From positions 186,001-250,000 of the forward strand of contig CAVZCK010000017.1 of NCBI GenBank assembly GCA_963773735.1: a stretch of DNA of 64,000 nt, read 5' to 3'. The stretch's first letter is position 1. Every line of letters starts with the position of its first letter. The notes beneath the pieces were generated by a model. It worked only from the letters and a program-made list of their open reading frames with translations, had not been told where the DNA came from and did no database searches. The stretch comes from CAVZCK01 sp963773735. Its GTDB lineage: Bacteria > Pseudomonadota > Alphaproteobacteria > Rhizobiales > Rhodomicrobiaceae. Positions 17,806 through 27,634 of the stretch are shown here, piece by piece. The translations under genes and the position numbers were made by a program.

Positions 17806-18733
17806 ATGTCACCCTTTAAGCGGAAACAGCGCCTGCCCGAACCGGCGGCCAAAACGAGGGCGGCGATTTCGAAACGGCCGAACCGCGTGACGAGCCCATC
17901 CAGTCCGGGTTTCGGCATCGCCCTAGGCGGAGGCGGCGCGCGCGGCTTTGCCCATGTGCTGATGCTTGAAGCCCTGGACGAGCTGGGGATCAGGCCAAAG
18001 ACCATCGGCGGCACAAGCATCGGGGCCCTGGTCGGCGCGGCCTACGCCTCGGGGATGAGCGGCGCCGAAATCCGCGCCTATTGCGCCGAGTTGTTCCATC
18101 GGCGCACGGAGATCTTCAAGCGGCTGTTCGCGCGCCGGAACGGCGGCATCGCCGCGCTTTGGACCGCGGGCAATGGCTCGGCCTTTTCCGGCGAGCGCAT
18201 TCTCGAGGCCGTGCTTCCCGCCACGCTTCCCAAGACTTTTGGCGAGCTGACGATCCCGTTTATGGCAGTGACTACCGATTTCTACGAGCAGACCCAGAAC
18301 GTCGTGACGCAGTGGACCGTTGATCCCAGCGATTGCTGCCAGCGCCGCCCTGCCCGGCCTTTTGCGGCCCATCGAACTCGAAGGGCGCATCCTCGTCGAT
18401 GGCGGCTTCGTTAATCCGGTGCCCTTCGATCTGCTGAAGGGGGAGGCCGAGATCGTCGCCGCGATCGATGTCAGCGCCGGCCCGCAGCCGGGGCGCGGGC
18501 AAATCCCATCGCTGATCGACGCAATCATCGGCTCGAACCAGATCACCATGCGCTCGGTGATGCGCGAGAAGCTGAAGATCTCGGCGCCCGACATCCTGAT
18601 CCGTCCCGACATCGGCCATTTCCGGGTGCTCGATTTCTACAAGATCGACGAGATCTTCGCCGCCGCCGAGCCGGCCAAGGATGAGTTCAAGCGCGCCTGC
18701 GAAAAAGCGCTCGCGGCGCGGCAAAAGGCTTAG
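17806..18733 (+). CDS. Patatin-like phospholipase, one frameshift as assembled
   Basis: Serine lipid acyl hydrolase of the RssA/patatin type. The oxyanion glycine loop is 'GIALGGGGARGFAHV'; the nucleophile motif G-x-S-x-G is 'GTSIG' in 'TIGGTSIGALVGAAYAS'. The catalytic Asp sits in 'RILVDGGFVNPVP' in the second frame. The change, with the sense of one extra base, is at about 18304-18309, just before 'LIPAIAASAALPGLL'. Repaired length is about 308 residues. No signal peptide, so likely cytoplasmic or membrane-associated. Its stop overlaps the tadA stop by 4 nt. Confidence 0.85.
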
Positions 18734-19179
18734 CGGCGGGTTTGGAAGAAATCGCGCAAGAGCACGGCAGCTTCGCCTTCGGCGATAGCGCCATAGACCT
18801 CCGGGGCGTGATGGCAGGTCGGCTGGGAGAAAAAGCGGACACCATGCTCGACGGCGCCGCCCTTCTCGTCAGCCGCGCCGAAATAGAGCCGCGCAATGCG
18901 CGCGAATGAGATTGCCGCCGCGCACATGGTGCAAGGTTCGAGCGTCACATAGAGCGCGCAGCCGGAAAGCCGTTCGCTGCCGAGAACCTGCGCGGCGGCC
19001 CGGATGACCAGCATCTCCGCATGGGCGCTGGGATCATGCAGCTCCAGAACGCGGTTGCCGTCCTGCGCCAGTACCGCTCCATCGGGCGACACCAGCGCCG
19101 CGCCTACCGGAACCTCGCCGCGAGACGCCGCGGCCCTGGCTTGTTCGAGCGCCAGGGCCATGAAAGAGGAGGTCTGCAT
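18730..19179 (-). CDS. tadA: tRNA-specific adenosine deaminase TadA
   Basis: Converts A34 to inosine in tRNA-Arg(ACG). 149 residues, intact. Zinc and proton-shuttle motifs are 'DPSAHAEMLVIRAA' (HAE) and 'TLEPCTMCAAAISFARI' (PCxxC), and the family 'LYFGAADEKGGAVEHG' follows. The end 'AVLLRDFFQTRR' matches TadA rather than other cytidine deaminase relatives. The gene is convergent with the patatin gene and near the divergent start of the unknown 341-residue gene on the same strand. Confidence 0.93.
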   Translation of the reverse strand: MQTSSFMALALEQARAAASRGEVPVGAALVSPDGAVLAQDGNRVLELHDPSAHAEMLVIRAAAQVLGSERLSGCALYVTLEPCTMCAAAISFARIARLYFGAADEKGGAVEHGVRFFSQPTCHHAPEVYGAIAEGEAAVLLRDFFQTRR

Positions 19180-19285
19180 CCGACTGCCCGACGTGAACCA
19201 CCCTAGCAGCGGGCGGTTCGGCTGTTACGAGGCCTCGGCATTGTCGCCCGCACCGATGGCAGGTTTGAGGCTCGGCGCCGGCCCC

Positions 19286-20311
19286 TCATGGACCGCCGGG
19301 CTCCTTACCGTCATGGATCCGCTGCAGCGGCTCGATCTTCTCGCCAGCTTCGAGCCCATCGCGCATTTCGATGGACTTGAACTCGACCCGCACATCCTCG
19401 CGACGATATTCGAGAAGCTGCGTCTTCGGTATCAAGAACTCGCTGGCGCGAACCTCGCGGACCTCATCCATGCCTTCCATATAGGCGCCGCAGCGGAAGA
19501 TCGTCTCGATGGCCTTGGCCACACCGCGCGTGATGCGCTGGCCCTGGTCTTCATTGATCCGGCCGTTGCCCTGAGCATCCTTGACGCGGTTGATGAAGCC
19601 CGCCGCCATCATCGCCACTTCGATCTGATAGCGGAAATTTTCCTCGATCGAATATTTGATCCGGTCCCAGACCGCGATCAACAGGTCCGAAATCTCGTCG
19701 ATGATCGGCGTCGATCCGAAAAAGTCGAAGCTCTTGGTACTGCCCGAGTCGATCGAGCCGACCGTCAGCCCGACATGCTCGCCGCCGCGCAGCGCCGCGA
19801 TGCCTTCGTAGAACTCGTCCAGCGAGCGCATCACGTTGATGAGCACATGCGGATCGGTCAGCGATCGTTCGCGCTCGGCGACCAGGACACGCAGACGCTT
19901 GATCTCCTGATCCCCGCCCGAGGCATCGGCGACCATCAGCTGGTCGCGGTCGTTCTCGCGGGTAAGCAGCTCGCGCAGCTTCGGCATGACGAAGATGACA
20001 TTGTAGGCGCCGACATCGACATCGGCCATGATCTTGCGGGAAACGGCCTGCTCACCATCGACCAAAGCCGACCAGAAGGCGATGTCGAGCAGGGGAGTAA
20101 GACCGAAAAAGGTCATCATCTCCTTTTCTTCGTCATCGAAGTCCTGGTAATGGCGCATGAAGACATTATAGGCGAGCAGGATCTTCTGCGTCCGATTGAC
20201 GCCTTCGGCCTGCTGCCCGTTGCGCGCCGCTCTCAGCAGCTCGCGGATCTGGGCGGCTTGCAGCGCGTCTCTCAAGGTGTTCACGGCTTTTATTATGCGG
20301 TCTCGACGCAT
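19286..20311 (-). CDS. Unrecognised 341-residue cytoplasmic protein
   Basis: I do not recognise this family. ATG 20311 has a strong GGGGAG ribosome site. The product is mostly helical and charged, with no signal peptide or clear membrane segment. The N-terminal third holds 'KILLAYNVFMRHYQDF' and 'EEKEMMTFFGLTPLLDIAFW'. The middle has an acidic linker and 'DQEIKRLRVLVAERERSLTD'. The C-terminal third has 'LLIAVWDRIKYSIEENFRYQ' and 'QRITRGVAKAIETIFRCGAY'. A 459-residue frame on the other strand covers the same DNA but reads as low-complexity antisense, so I reject it. Gene-start spacing and codon pattern look native. Confidence 0.72.
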   Translation of the reverse strand: MRRDRIIKAVNTLRDALQAAQIRELLRAARNGQQAEGVNRTQKILLAYNVFMRHYQDFDDEEKEMMTFFGLTPLLDIAFWSALVDGEQAVSRKIMADVDVGAYNVIFVMPKLRELLTRENDRDQLMVADASGGDQEIKRLRVLVAERERSLTDPHVLINVMRSLDEFYEGIAALRGGEHVGLTVGSIDSGSTKSFDFFGSTPIIDEISDLLIAVWDRIKYSIEENFRYQIEVAMMAAGFINRVKDAQGNGRINEDQGQRITRGVAKAIETIFRCGAYMEGMDEVREVRASEFLIPKTQLLEYRREDVRVEFKSIEMRDGLEAGEKIEPLQRIHDGKEPGGP

Positions 20312-20373
20312 CTGATCTCCCCGTCATGTCAAGAATCAGTCTTGCTGACTATACCAGGACAAAAGAGGCAAAG

Positions 20374-21296
20374 ATGGGTTTAGGGCGAGATACTCACACA
20401 ACTGAAGACTTGCAAGGCGAACGAATCGCCAAAATCATCGCCCGATCCGGCCTTTGCTCGCGCCGCGATGCGGAGAAACTGATTGCTGAGGGCCGCGTTA
20501 CAGTAAACGGCGCTTTGCTTGCCTCACCGGCCGTCAATGTTACCTTTAGAGACCGAATCGCGGTCGACGGCAAGCCCTTATCCACACCCGAGGAGGCCAG
20601 GCTCTGGCGCTATCACAAGCCGAAAGCGCGCGTGACGACCCACCGTGATCCGCAAGGGCGGCCGACCGTTTTCGACGCTTTGCCGCCGGAAATGCCGCGC
20701 GTGATCTCGATCGGACGGCTCGATTTCAACACCGAAGGGCTCCTGCTGCTGACGAATGACGGCGCGCTTGCGCGTCATCTGGAGGCCCCCTCGACCGGCT
20801 GGCTGCGGCGCTACCGCGTCCGCGTGCATGGCCAGGTCGAGCAGAGCGCGCTCGACGCACTGGCGGCCGGCGTCGAGATCGAGGGCGTGCGCTATGGTCC
20901 CATCGAAGCCAAGCTCGACCGGGCTCAGAGCAGCAATAGCTGGCTCACACTGGCGCTGCGCGAGGGCAAGAACCGGGAAGTGCGGCGGATCATGGAGCAT
21001 CTGGGGGTTCAGGTAACGCGGCTTATCCGCGTGTCCTTCGGGCCGTTCATCCTTGGCGAGTTGGAGCCGGGAGCGGTCGCCGAGGTGAAGCGCCGCATCC
21101 TGGCCGACCAGCTCGGCGACGAGATGGCGCAGACGCTCGGCCTCAAGGAGAAGAAGCAGCATCGCGGCAAGGCCGGAGCCTCAACGCAGCCATCGGCCGC
21201 CGCCGGCAAGCCCGCCCCCGTGCGCGCAGCGAGGCCAGCAGGACCGGGCCGGCCCGCACCAAGCGTCCCGCGCCGCGCAGGCGGCCATCGCGATGA
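20374..21296 (+). CDS. rluB: RluB/RsuA-type rRNA pseudouridine synthase, tail frameshifted
   Basis: Makes pseudouridine in 23S rRNA (RluB-like). The N-terminal S4 RNA-binding domain is 'ERIAKIIARSGLCSRRDAEK'. The catalytic Asp lies in 'SIGRLDFNTEGLLLLTNDG', and the family 'EGKNREVRRIMEHLGVQV' is present. ATG 20374 has AGAGG 6 nt upstream. The basic tail beyond residue ~270 should end 'RPAPRRRPSR' at 21296, overlapping rsmD as ATGA, but as assembled the main frame bypasses that stop; a one-base loss or two-base gain near 21235-21255 explains it. RluB versus RluE/RsuA is decided by length only. Confidence 0.85.
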
Positions 21297-21854
21297 GAAT
21301 CGTCGCCGGACGCTTCCGCGGCACAGCGCTCGCCGCGCCGAAGACCCAGGACATCCGCCCGACCAGCGACCGCGTTCGCGAGGCGATCTTCAACATTCTT
21401 GCCCATGGCGTCGCACGGCTTCGAGATCGAAGGCGCCCGTGTGCTCGACCTTTTCGCCGGAACCGGCGCGCTCGGCCTGGAGGCCCTCTCGCGCGGCGCC
21501 TCCTATGTGCATTTCATCGAGGAGAACGCTGAGGCGCGCGGGCTGATCCGGCGCAACATCGAAACGCTCGGCGCGATGGGCGCAACGAAAATCTACCGCC
21601 GCGATGCGACCAAGCTCGGCGCCATCGGCACCTTGCGTCCGTTCCAGCTCGTCTTCGCCGATCCGCCTTATGGCAAGGGGCTCGGCGAAAAGGCGCTCGC
21701 CTCGGCGGTTGCCGGAGGCTGGCTGGCGCCGGGAGCCGTCGCTGTCGTCGAGGAACGCGCCAATGCGGCATTCGAGCCACCTCATGGCTTTACTCTTGTG
21801 GATCGCCGCATTTACGCAGACACGGCTATTCATTTTCTGCATGCTGGCCTTTAA
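21293..21854 (+). CDS. rsmD: 16S rRNA (guanine966-N2)-methyltransferase RsmD, one frameshift
   Basis: Methylates G966 of 16S rRNA. The N-terminus is canonical: 'MRIVAGRFRGTALAAP' and 'IRPTSDRVREAIFNIL'. The SAM-binding core 'GARVLDLFAGTGALGLEALS' and the catalytic 'LVFADPPYGKGLGEKAL' lie in the next frame after one extra base at about 21409-21413. Repaired length is about 186 residues, usual for RsmD. ATG 21293 overlaps the expected rluB stop, a common pairing in alphaproteobacteria. Confidence 0.87.
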
Positions 21855-21967
21855 GATTCCGCGCCGGCAACGGAAACCAGCGGCCGTAAAGAACGTTACA
21901 ACTCAAGGGAAAGTTCGGCCACGCCGCGGGCCGCTTTCATGACAAAAGCCGGAAAAGGAGCGAGGGC

Positions 21968-22471
21968 ATGGGTTACGTCGAAGACAGTCTCGGCGCCAAT
22001 GAGAAGGTCCACTATATCGCGCATTTTCCTGTGATCAGTTATGCGTTTGCCTATGGCGCCCTGATCCTGTCGATCGTCATAGGTGCGGTGAGCTACAATG
22101 GCGGCTATGCGATCGCCGCGTCTCTGCCGGTGCTGATCGGTCTCGTGATTTTTCTCTCAATCCTGGTTCCGATCTGGACGACCGAGATTAGCGTCACAAA
22201 CCAGCGCCTGATCTATAAGCGCGGCTTCATCCAGCGCGAGACCCAGGAAATGCAGCTTCGCACCATCGAAGGCGTCAGCCTCGACCAGGACGTGCTGGGG
22301 CGCATCTTCGGCTATGGCAAGCTCCAGATCGAGGGCACCGGCAACGACAAGGTCTTCCTGCCGTCGATCGGTGCACCGCTCGCCATGCGGCGCGCACTGC
22401 AGGACGCGATTGGCGACGTTCAGAATGCGACCGCGCCCAATGGCAGAGGCGTCGCCGCGCAAGTCACATAG
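21968..22471 (+). CDS. Bacterial PH-domain (YdbS-like) membrane protein
   Basis: 167 residues. Two adjacent membrane helices (about 22-43 and 48-70) are followed by a bacterial pleckstrin-homology domain (bPH2, formerly DUF304): 'VTNQRLIYKRGFIQRETQEM', 'LRTIEGVSLDQDVLGRIFGY' and 'GKLQIEGTGNDKVFLPSI'. The N-terminal 'GYVEDSLGANEKVHYIAHF' matches this family too. Such proteins sit in the inner membrane with the PH domain cytoplasmic; their role is unknown. The ribosome site GGAGCGAGGG precedes ATG 21968. Intact. Confidence 0.85.
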   Translation: MGYVEDSLGANEKVHYIAHFPVISYAFAYGALILSIVIGAVSYNGGYAIAASLPVLIGLVIFLSILVPIWTTEISVTNQRLIYKRGFIQRETQEMQLRTIEGVSLDQDVLGRIFGYGKLQIEGTGNDKVFLPSIGAPLAMRRALQDAIGDVQNATAPNGRGVAAQVT

Positions 22472-22567
22472 CGAGCCTTGCCCTTCGTATCTTGCTTGCC
22501 ACGCCGGGTTTAGACTACATCTTGTGGTATCGGGTAACGACGCGTAGCGATTGAGGGGCACGCCGCT

Positions 22568-24950
22568 ATGCAAAAGCAGCACAGGAGCGGGGGCCGCGCG
22601 GGAAGGCGCGCTGTCGTTCAGCCTTGGCGCCGAGCGCATTGGGCTTCTGGCCTTGCGCTTCCGCTGGGTGGTTCTTAGCGCCGTCATCGTGATCTCGGCG
22701 CTTGCAGCTCTCGGCATCAGACAGCTCAAACTCGACGACTCCCTTACCGAGCTGTTTCGCGCCGACACCCCTGAATTCCGGCAATATGAGCGGCTTTCGA
22801 GCCGCTTTCCCTCCAGTGAATACGATGTGCTGGTGGTCGTCGAGGGACCAGCGCTTCTCGACCGTACATCGGTCGACGCGCTCCGCAACGCCGTCATCGA
22901 GCTGCAATTCGTCGACGGAATACGCGGCCTGATCTCGATGTTCTCGGCCCGCGCCTCGCCCGAGCCGGGCAAGCTGCCGCCCCCGCTGTTTCCGGCGACG
23001 CTGCCGGAGGGCGCCGCCTACGATCAGCTCATCACGGACGTGCGTGCCAACCGCATTCTCGACGGCAAACTGCTTTCCACCGATGGCCAGCTTACCCTGA
23101 TTGTCGCCGCGCTCGACCCCGCTATCGCCCAGAGCAGCCAGCTTCAAAGCACGATCCACGACATCGCCGACACCGTCGTCACCCAGCTCGCCGGGACCGG
23201 CCTCAGCGTGCAGCTTGCCGGCGCGCCGGTGATGCAGCAGGAAATCCGCAACGCCGTTCAGCGCGACCGCATCATCTATAACGGCCTCGGCTTTCTGATC
23301 GGCATCGTCATCGCCATGGTGTTCTTCCGACACATCTCCTTCATGGTGATCGCCGTGGTGCCGCCGGCGGTCGCGATTCTTTGGTCGCTCGGCGCGCTCG
23401 GCTGGGCGGATTTCCGGCTGAACCTCTTCCTCAACGTGATCTCGCCGCTCGTCATGGTCATGGGCTTTGCGGATTCGATGCAGATGACCTTCGCCCTGCG
23501 CGATCGGATGCTTGCCGGCGACAGCCGCAAGGAGGCGACGAAATATGCCGTGCGCGTCGTCGGCCCGGCCTGTTTCCTGAACGGCGGCACGGCGGCGCTG
23601 TCCTTCATCGCGCTCACCTTCGCCGACTCCGCCTCGATCCAGACTTTTGGCATTGCCGGCGCAATCTCGATGGGCATCACCTTCCTCGCCGTCATCCTGG
23701 TTCTGCCTTTGCTCGCGACGTTCGTTCTTAGCAACGACAGCCGCGTGGCGGCCAAACTTGCGGAGCAGGACGGCGCGATGATGCTGCTTCGCCGGTTCTG
23801 CGGCTGGGCCGCGGCCCTAGTGACGCGCCGTCCCTGGGCCTTCGCCGGCCTTGGCCTCGGTCTTGTTGTCGGCTTCGGCGTCGCGCATCTGACGCTTGAG
23901 CCACGCTACCGCCTGGCCGATCAGGTGCCGGACCGCGAGCAGGCGGCCCGTGCGGCGGGCCGGCTCGACATGAAGCTGACCGGCGCCAACCCGGTCGATG
24001 TCATGGTCGAGCTGCCGCCGGGCGCCATGGTCTATCAGGCCCATCCGCTGGCCGTGATCGCCGAGGTCCATCGCGTCGTCGAGCGCCAGGCCGGGCTCGG
24101 CAATGTCTGGTCGGTCGAGACTCTGGTCAGATGGCTTGCGGAAACCGGCCAGAACGACATTGCCACGCTCAAGCAATATGTTGCTCTGCTGCCGGATTAT
24201 CTGACGCGCCGTTTCGTCACCGCAGAGGCAGACGCCGCCGTCGTCACCGCGCGCATCCCCGACATTGACGCCAGCGATCTGCTGCCGACCGTCAACCGGC
24301 TCGACAAGGCCCTCGAGCCGGTACGGCGGGCGCATCCAGGCTACCGGATTTCGGTGAGCGGCTTGTCCGTGATCGCCGCGCGCAACAGCGCTGCCATGAT
24401 CGAGAAGATCAACCTGATGCTGACGGCGGAGATGGTCATCGTCTCGGCCCTGATCGGCCTTGCCTTCCGATCGGTGCTCGTCGGCGTCGTCAGCTTGCTG
24501 CCGGGCTTATTTCCCGTCGTCACCTCCGGCGCCTCGCTGGCGCTGACCGGGGAGGGCCTGCAATTTGCCAGCATCATCGCGCTGACCGTCGCCTTCGGGC
24601 TCGGCCTTAACGCCACCATTCACTATCTCAACCGGCTGCGGCTGGAGGAACGGCCCGGCCGCAATCCCGTCGAAGCCGCTGCGCGCGCAACCGTGCTGAT
24701 GGGGCCCGCGCTGATCCTGACCAGCATCGTGCTCGCCTGCGGCCTTGCCGTCACCGTGTTTTCCGATCTGCCTTCGCTGCGGCTGTTCGGCCGCCTCAGC
24801 GCCACGACGCTGATTGCGGCGATGATCGGCGGGCTTTTGCTGCTGCCCGCCTGCATGATTCTGGTCAAGCGCGCCGAAAGGGCCGCCAAGCAGCGCTTAT
24901 CGCGCGGCGCCGAAGACTTCGACGCCGAGCCGCCGCCGGCCGCGACTTGA
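22568..24950 (+). CDS. RND superfamily (MMPL-type) exporter
   Basis: About 793 residues. There are two repeats of membrane helix, large periplasmic loop and five-helix bundle; the sterol-sensing-like segment 'VISPLVMVMGFADSMQM' is in the first half and 'LTVAFGLGLNATIHYLNRLR' in the second. Hydrophobic-molecule RND proteins such as HpnN share this plan; cargo is unknown. The body frame opens at TTG 22551, but a GAGGGG site at 22552-22557 fits ATG 22568, one frame off. One extra G in the run at 22589-22593 would join them ('MQKQHRSGAAREGALSF'). I prefer that start. Confidence 0.82.
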
Positions 24951-25040
24951 CTGTTAAGGGCCGCGCCGCTAAGCCGATGACCTGATTTCGGATTGCGAGC
25001 GCTGGCTGCGATCGCCGGGTAAAGGTTCCAAAGGTTGCCA

Positions 25041-25586
25041 ATGTCGGACGTTCCCAAGGACAGCCGCAGCGCGTGGCTCGACGGCATCCGGCCCTGGGGG
25101 CGCTACAGCCTTCTCGGCATCGGCGTGGCGATTGCCACATTCGCGGCCGATCAGATCCACAAATATTGGATGATCGAGATCTACCGGATCGGCGAGCGCG
25201 GCCGGGTGACCGTCACCTCATTCTTCGACCTGGTCATGCTTTGGAACCGCGGGATTTCCTACGGCCTCCTGCCGCAGCACAGCGACGCAGGGCGGATTCT
25301 GCTGGTGGTGCTCGCGCTCCTTGCGGTCTTCGCGCTTCTGCTTTGGATGGGCAATACCACCGCGCGGCTCGTGTCGATCTCGCTCGGCCTGATCATCGGA
25401 GGTGCTCTCGGTAATCTCGCCGACCGCCTCATTTATGGCGCGGTCGCCGATTTCTTCTCGTTCCACTATGCAGGCTTTTACTGGTACGTGTTCAACATTG
25501 CCGATGTCGCGATCACGGCGGGCGTCATTGGGCTCGTTCTTGACTGGCTGAGGCCGAGTTACACAAATGTCCCAAAAAGCGTATAG
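25041..25586 (+). CDS. lspA: Lipoprotein signal peptidase LspA
   Basis: Aspartyl protease of the inner membrane that cleaves prolipoproteins. 181 residues with four membrane helices. Both catalytic Asp motifs are present: 'GGALGNLADRLIYGAVADFF' and 'WYVFNIADVAITAGV'. The first helix carries 'AADQIHKYWMIE', where many LspA have D-x-x-x-K. ATG 25041 is used rather than TTG 25035. The next gene encodes a lipoprotein, a plausible substrate. Confidence 0.93.
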   Translation: MSDVPKDSRSAWLDGIRPWGRYSLLGIGVAIATFAADQIHKYWMIEIYRIGERGRVTVTSFFDLVMLWNRGISYGLLPQHSDAGRILLVVLALLAVFALLLWMGNTTARLVSISLGLIIGGALGNLADRLIYGAVADFFSFHYAGFYWYVFNIADVAITAGVIGLVLDWLRPSYTNVPKSV

Positions 25587-25620
25587 TGACGGCGATGTTG
25601 GCGATTTGGGGGACCATCGA

Positions 25621-26077
25621 ATGGCTTCGATTTGCGGCTTGATGCGCAATGGTGCGATCGCTGCGCTGGCCGGCGGGATGCTCTCGCTTGGCGGCTGCGG
25701 CCTTGGCGACGTTCAGTTCGATGCGCCGGTCCTGGAGGCCGTCGGCATCTCGCTCAATTCAAAGAAGGCCGATGATGACGATGTCCCGGAGCGCCCGGGC
25801 CTTGGTCTTGCCGCCGTCCACCGATGCGCTGCCCAAGCCGGGCAGCGAGACGGCGGCCTCAGGGCAGAACTGGCCAAAAGACCCCGACCAGCTGAAGAAA
25901 GAGAAGAAGGCGGCCGATGCGGCAGCCCGGGAGAAATATTGCGTCGAAGGCCAGTGGAACCAAAAGAACAACATCGACGAATTCAATAAGGACATCGGCC
26001 AGCAGGCGCGCTGTCCGTCCAAGCTCGGCGAAACAATCAACAAAGCGATCGCCAATACCGACACGCCCAACAGGTAG
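25621..26077 (+). CDS. Conserved lipoprotein of the lspA-M16 cluster, one frameshift
   Basis: About 151 residues after repair. The N-terminus is a lipoprotein signal with lipobox 'LSLGGC' (Cys near residue 25). 'VQFDAPVLEAVGISLNSKK' and an acidic stretch follow. After an extra G at 25804-25805 the other frame gives 'LVLPPSTDALPKPGS', a charged helix and 'EKYCVEGQWNQKNNIDEFNK' ending '...ANTDTPNR'. The 'ERP-LVLPP' stretch resembles the DUF3035/BamF-type lipoproteins, but I am not sure. The location between lspA and the M16 pair is usual in Hyphomicrobiales. Function unknown; outer-membrane anchoring is inferred. Confidence 0.75.
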
Positions 26078-26228
26078 AGCCGGTTCTTTATCGAAACGTC
26101 TTTTAAGCTTGTTTTGAATGGCGGCGGGTTGGTTAGTAGGCTTGTCCTGTCGAATTTGTAACTTGCCCGGCCCGCCCGCTATGCGATAGTGGCGCCTCGA
26201 TCAGCTTCCATAATTTGGCGAGATTGTT

Positions 26229-27623
26229 TTGAAGAATCCTCTCTTCTCGGTGTTCTTTTCGCTAATGTTCTTCACCGCCCCTGCCCTAGCGGAGACCTCC
26301 GCAACATCGGAAGTCACCCATACGACCTTGACGAACGGCATGGAGGTCGTGGTCATCCCGGACCACCGCGCGCCGGTCGTCACGCATATGGTGTGGTACA
26401 AGGTTGGCGCCGCCGACGAGCCGCGGGGCAAGTCGGGCATCGCCCATTTCCTCGAACATCTGATGTTCAAAGGCACCGACAAAATCGCGCCGGGCGAATT
26501 CTCAAAGATCATCGCCCGCAATGGCGGTCAGGACAATGCGTTCACCACGCAGGACACAACGGCATTTTTCCAGCGCGTCGCCGCTGACCGGCTGAAGCTG
26601 GCGATGCAGATGGAAGCGGACCGGATGGAGAATCTGCGGTTGCAGCCGCAGGACGTCGCCAATGAGCTGAAAGTGATTTTGGAGGAGCGCCGCTCGCGCG
26701 TCGACAACGATCCGAGCAGCATCCTGTCGGAGCAAATGGCCGCAGTGCTTTTTCTCAGGCACCCTTACGGCACGCCCGTTATCGGCTGGGAGAATGAAAT
26801 GAAAGGCCTGATGCGAGAGGACGCCGTCGCCTATTACAAGCGCTATTACGCTCCGAACAATGCGATCCTCGTGGTCGCCGGCGATGTCGAGCCGGAGGCC
26901 GTAGTGGCGATGGCGAAGGAGATCTATGGCGGGCTGAAGCCGTCGGAGTCCCTGCCCCCGCGCAAACGCGTCATGGAGCCGGAGCCGCGCGCCGCACGCC
27001 GCGTCATTTTGAAGGATGAGCGCGTCGCAAAGGATACGCTGTCGCGGCAATATCTCGCGCCAAGCTATGCGACGGCGAGCGGCCGCGACGCAGAGGCGCT
27101 CGACCTTCTGGCGACGATCATGGGAGCTGAAAACACGGGCCGCCTCTATAAGAAGCTGGTGGTCGAGGACCGAAAAGCTTCGAGCGCGGGAGCCTGGTAC
27201 TCGGGTGACGCGCTCGATTATGGCCGGTTCGGGTTTTACGCGATCTCCGGCAACGGCACCTCGCTTGCCGATATTGAAAACGCGGCCAATGCCGTTATTG
27301 CCGATATTCGCGAAAATGGGGTGACTGCGGCCGAACTTGAACGCGCCCGCAACTCCAAGGTCGCCGATCTCATCTATGGCCGGGACAGCCAGGTCAATCA
27401 GGCCCGGACTTATGGCTGGGCGCTGGCGACCGGCCGGACGGTCGAAGATGTCCAGGACCAGGCCAAGCGCCTCGAAGCGGTGACGTTGGCCGACATCCAG
27501 GCGGTCGCGAAGAAATACCTTGAGCCCAACAGGTCTGTGACCGGCGAATTGCTGTCGGTGAACAAGGCGCTTGCATCCCGCGCGCCGATCAACCCGCCTG
27601 GCCCCGGCGACACCATTCATTAG
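26229..27623 (+). CDS. M16 family zinc peptidase, catalytic subunit
   Basis: 464 residues, from TTG 26229, with a Sec signal peptide (cleavage near 'APALAE'), so periplasmic. The inverted zinc motif H-x-x-E-H is 'HFLEH' in 'KSGIAHFLEHLMFKGT', with the distal Glu in 'ANELKVILEERRSRVDND'. Two M16 half-domains follow, with 'RYYAPNNAILVVAGDV' and 'YGRDSQVNQARTYGW'. It lacks the C-terminal Arg/Tyr pair typical of the non-catalytic partner. That partner is the next gene, 11 nt downstream, so the two probably form a heterodimer that degrades peptides in the periplasm. Confidence 0.9.
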   Translation: MKNPLFSVFFSLMFFTAPALAETSATSEVTHTTLTNGMEVVVIPDHRAPVVTHMVWYKVGAADEPRGKSGIAHFLEHLMFKGTDKIAPGEFSKIIARNGGQDNAFTTQDTTAFFQRVAADRLKLAMQMEADRMENLRLQPQDVANELKVILEERRSRVDNDPSSILSEQMAAVLFLRHPYGTPVIGWENEMKGLMREDAVAYYKRYYAPNNAILVVAGDVEPEAVVAMAKEIYGGLKPSESLPPRKRVMEPEPRAARRVILKDERVAKDTLSRQYLAPSYATASGRDAEALDLLATIMGAENTGRLYKKLVVEDRKASSAGAWYSGDALDYGRFGFYAISGNGTSLADIENAANAVIADIRENGVTAAELERARNSKVADLIYGRDSQVNQARTYGWALATGRTVEDVQDQAKRLEAVTLADIQAVAKKYLEPNRSVTGELLSVNKALASRAPINPPGPGDTIH

Positions 27624-27634
27624 GACGGAACCCC

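Noticed and set aside
19004..20383. 459-residue open frame on the plus strand
   Set aside because: It covers the minus-strand 341-residue gene. Its product is Asp/Arg/Leu-rich antisense-type sequence without domains, while the minus strand has a strong ribosome site and protein-like composition.
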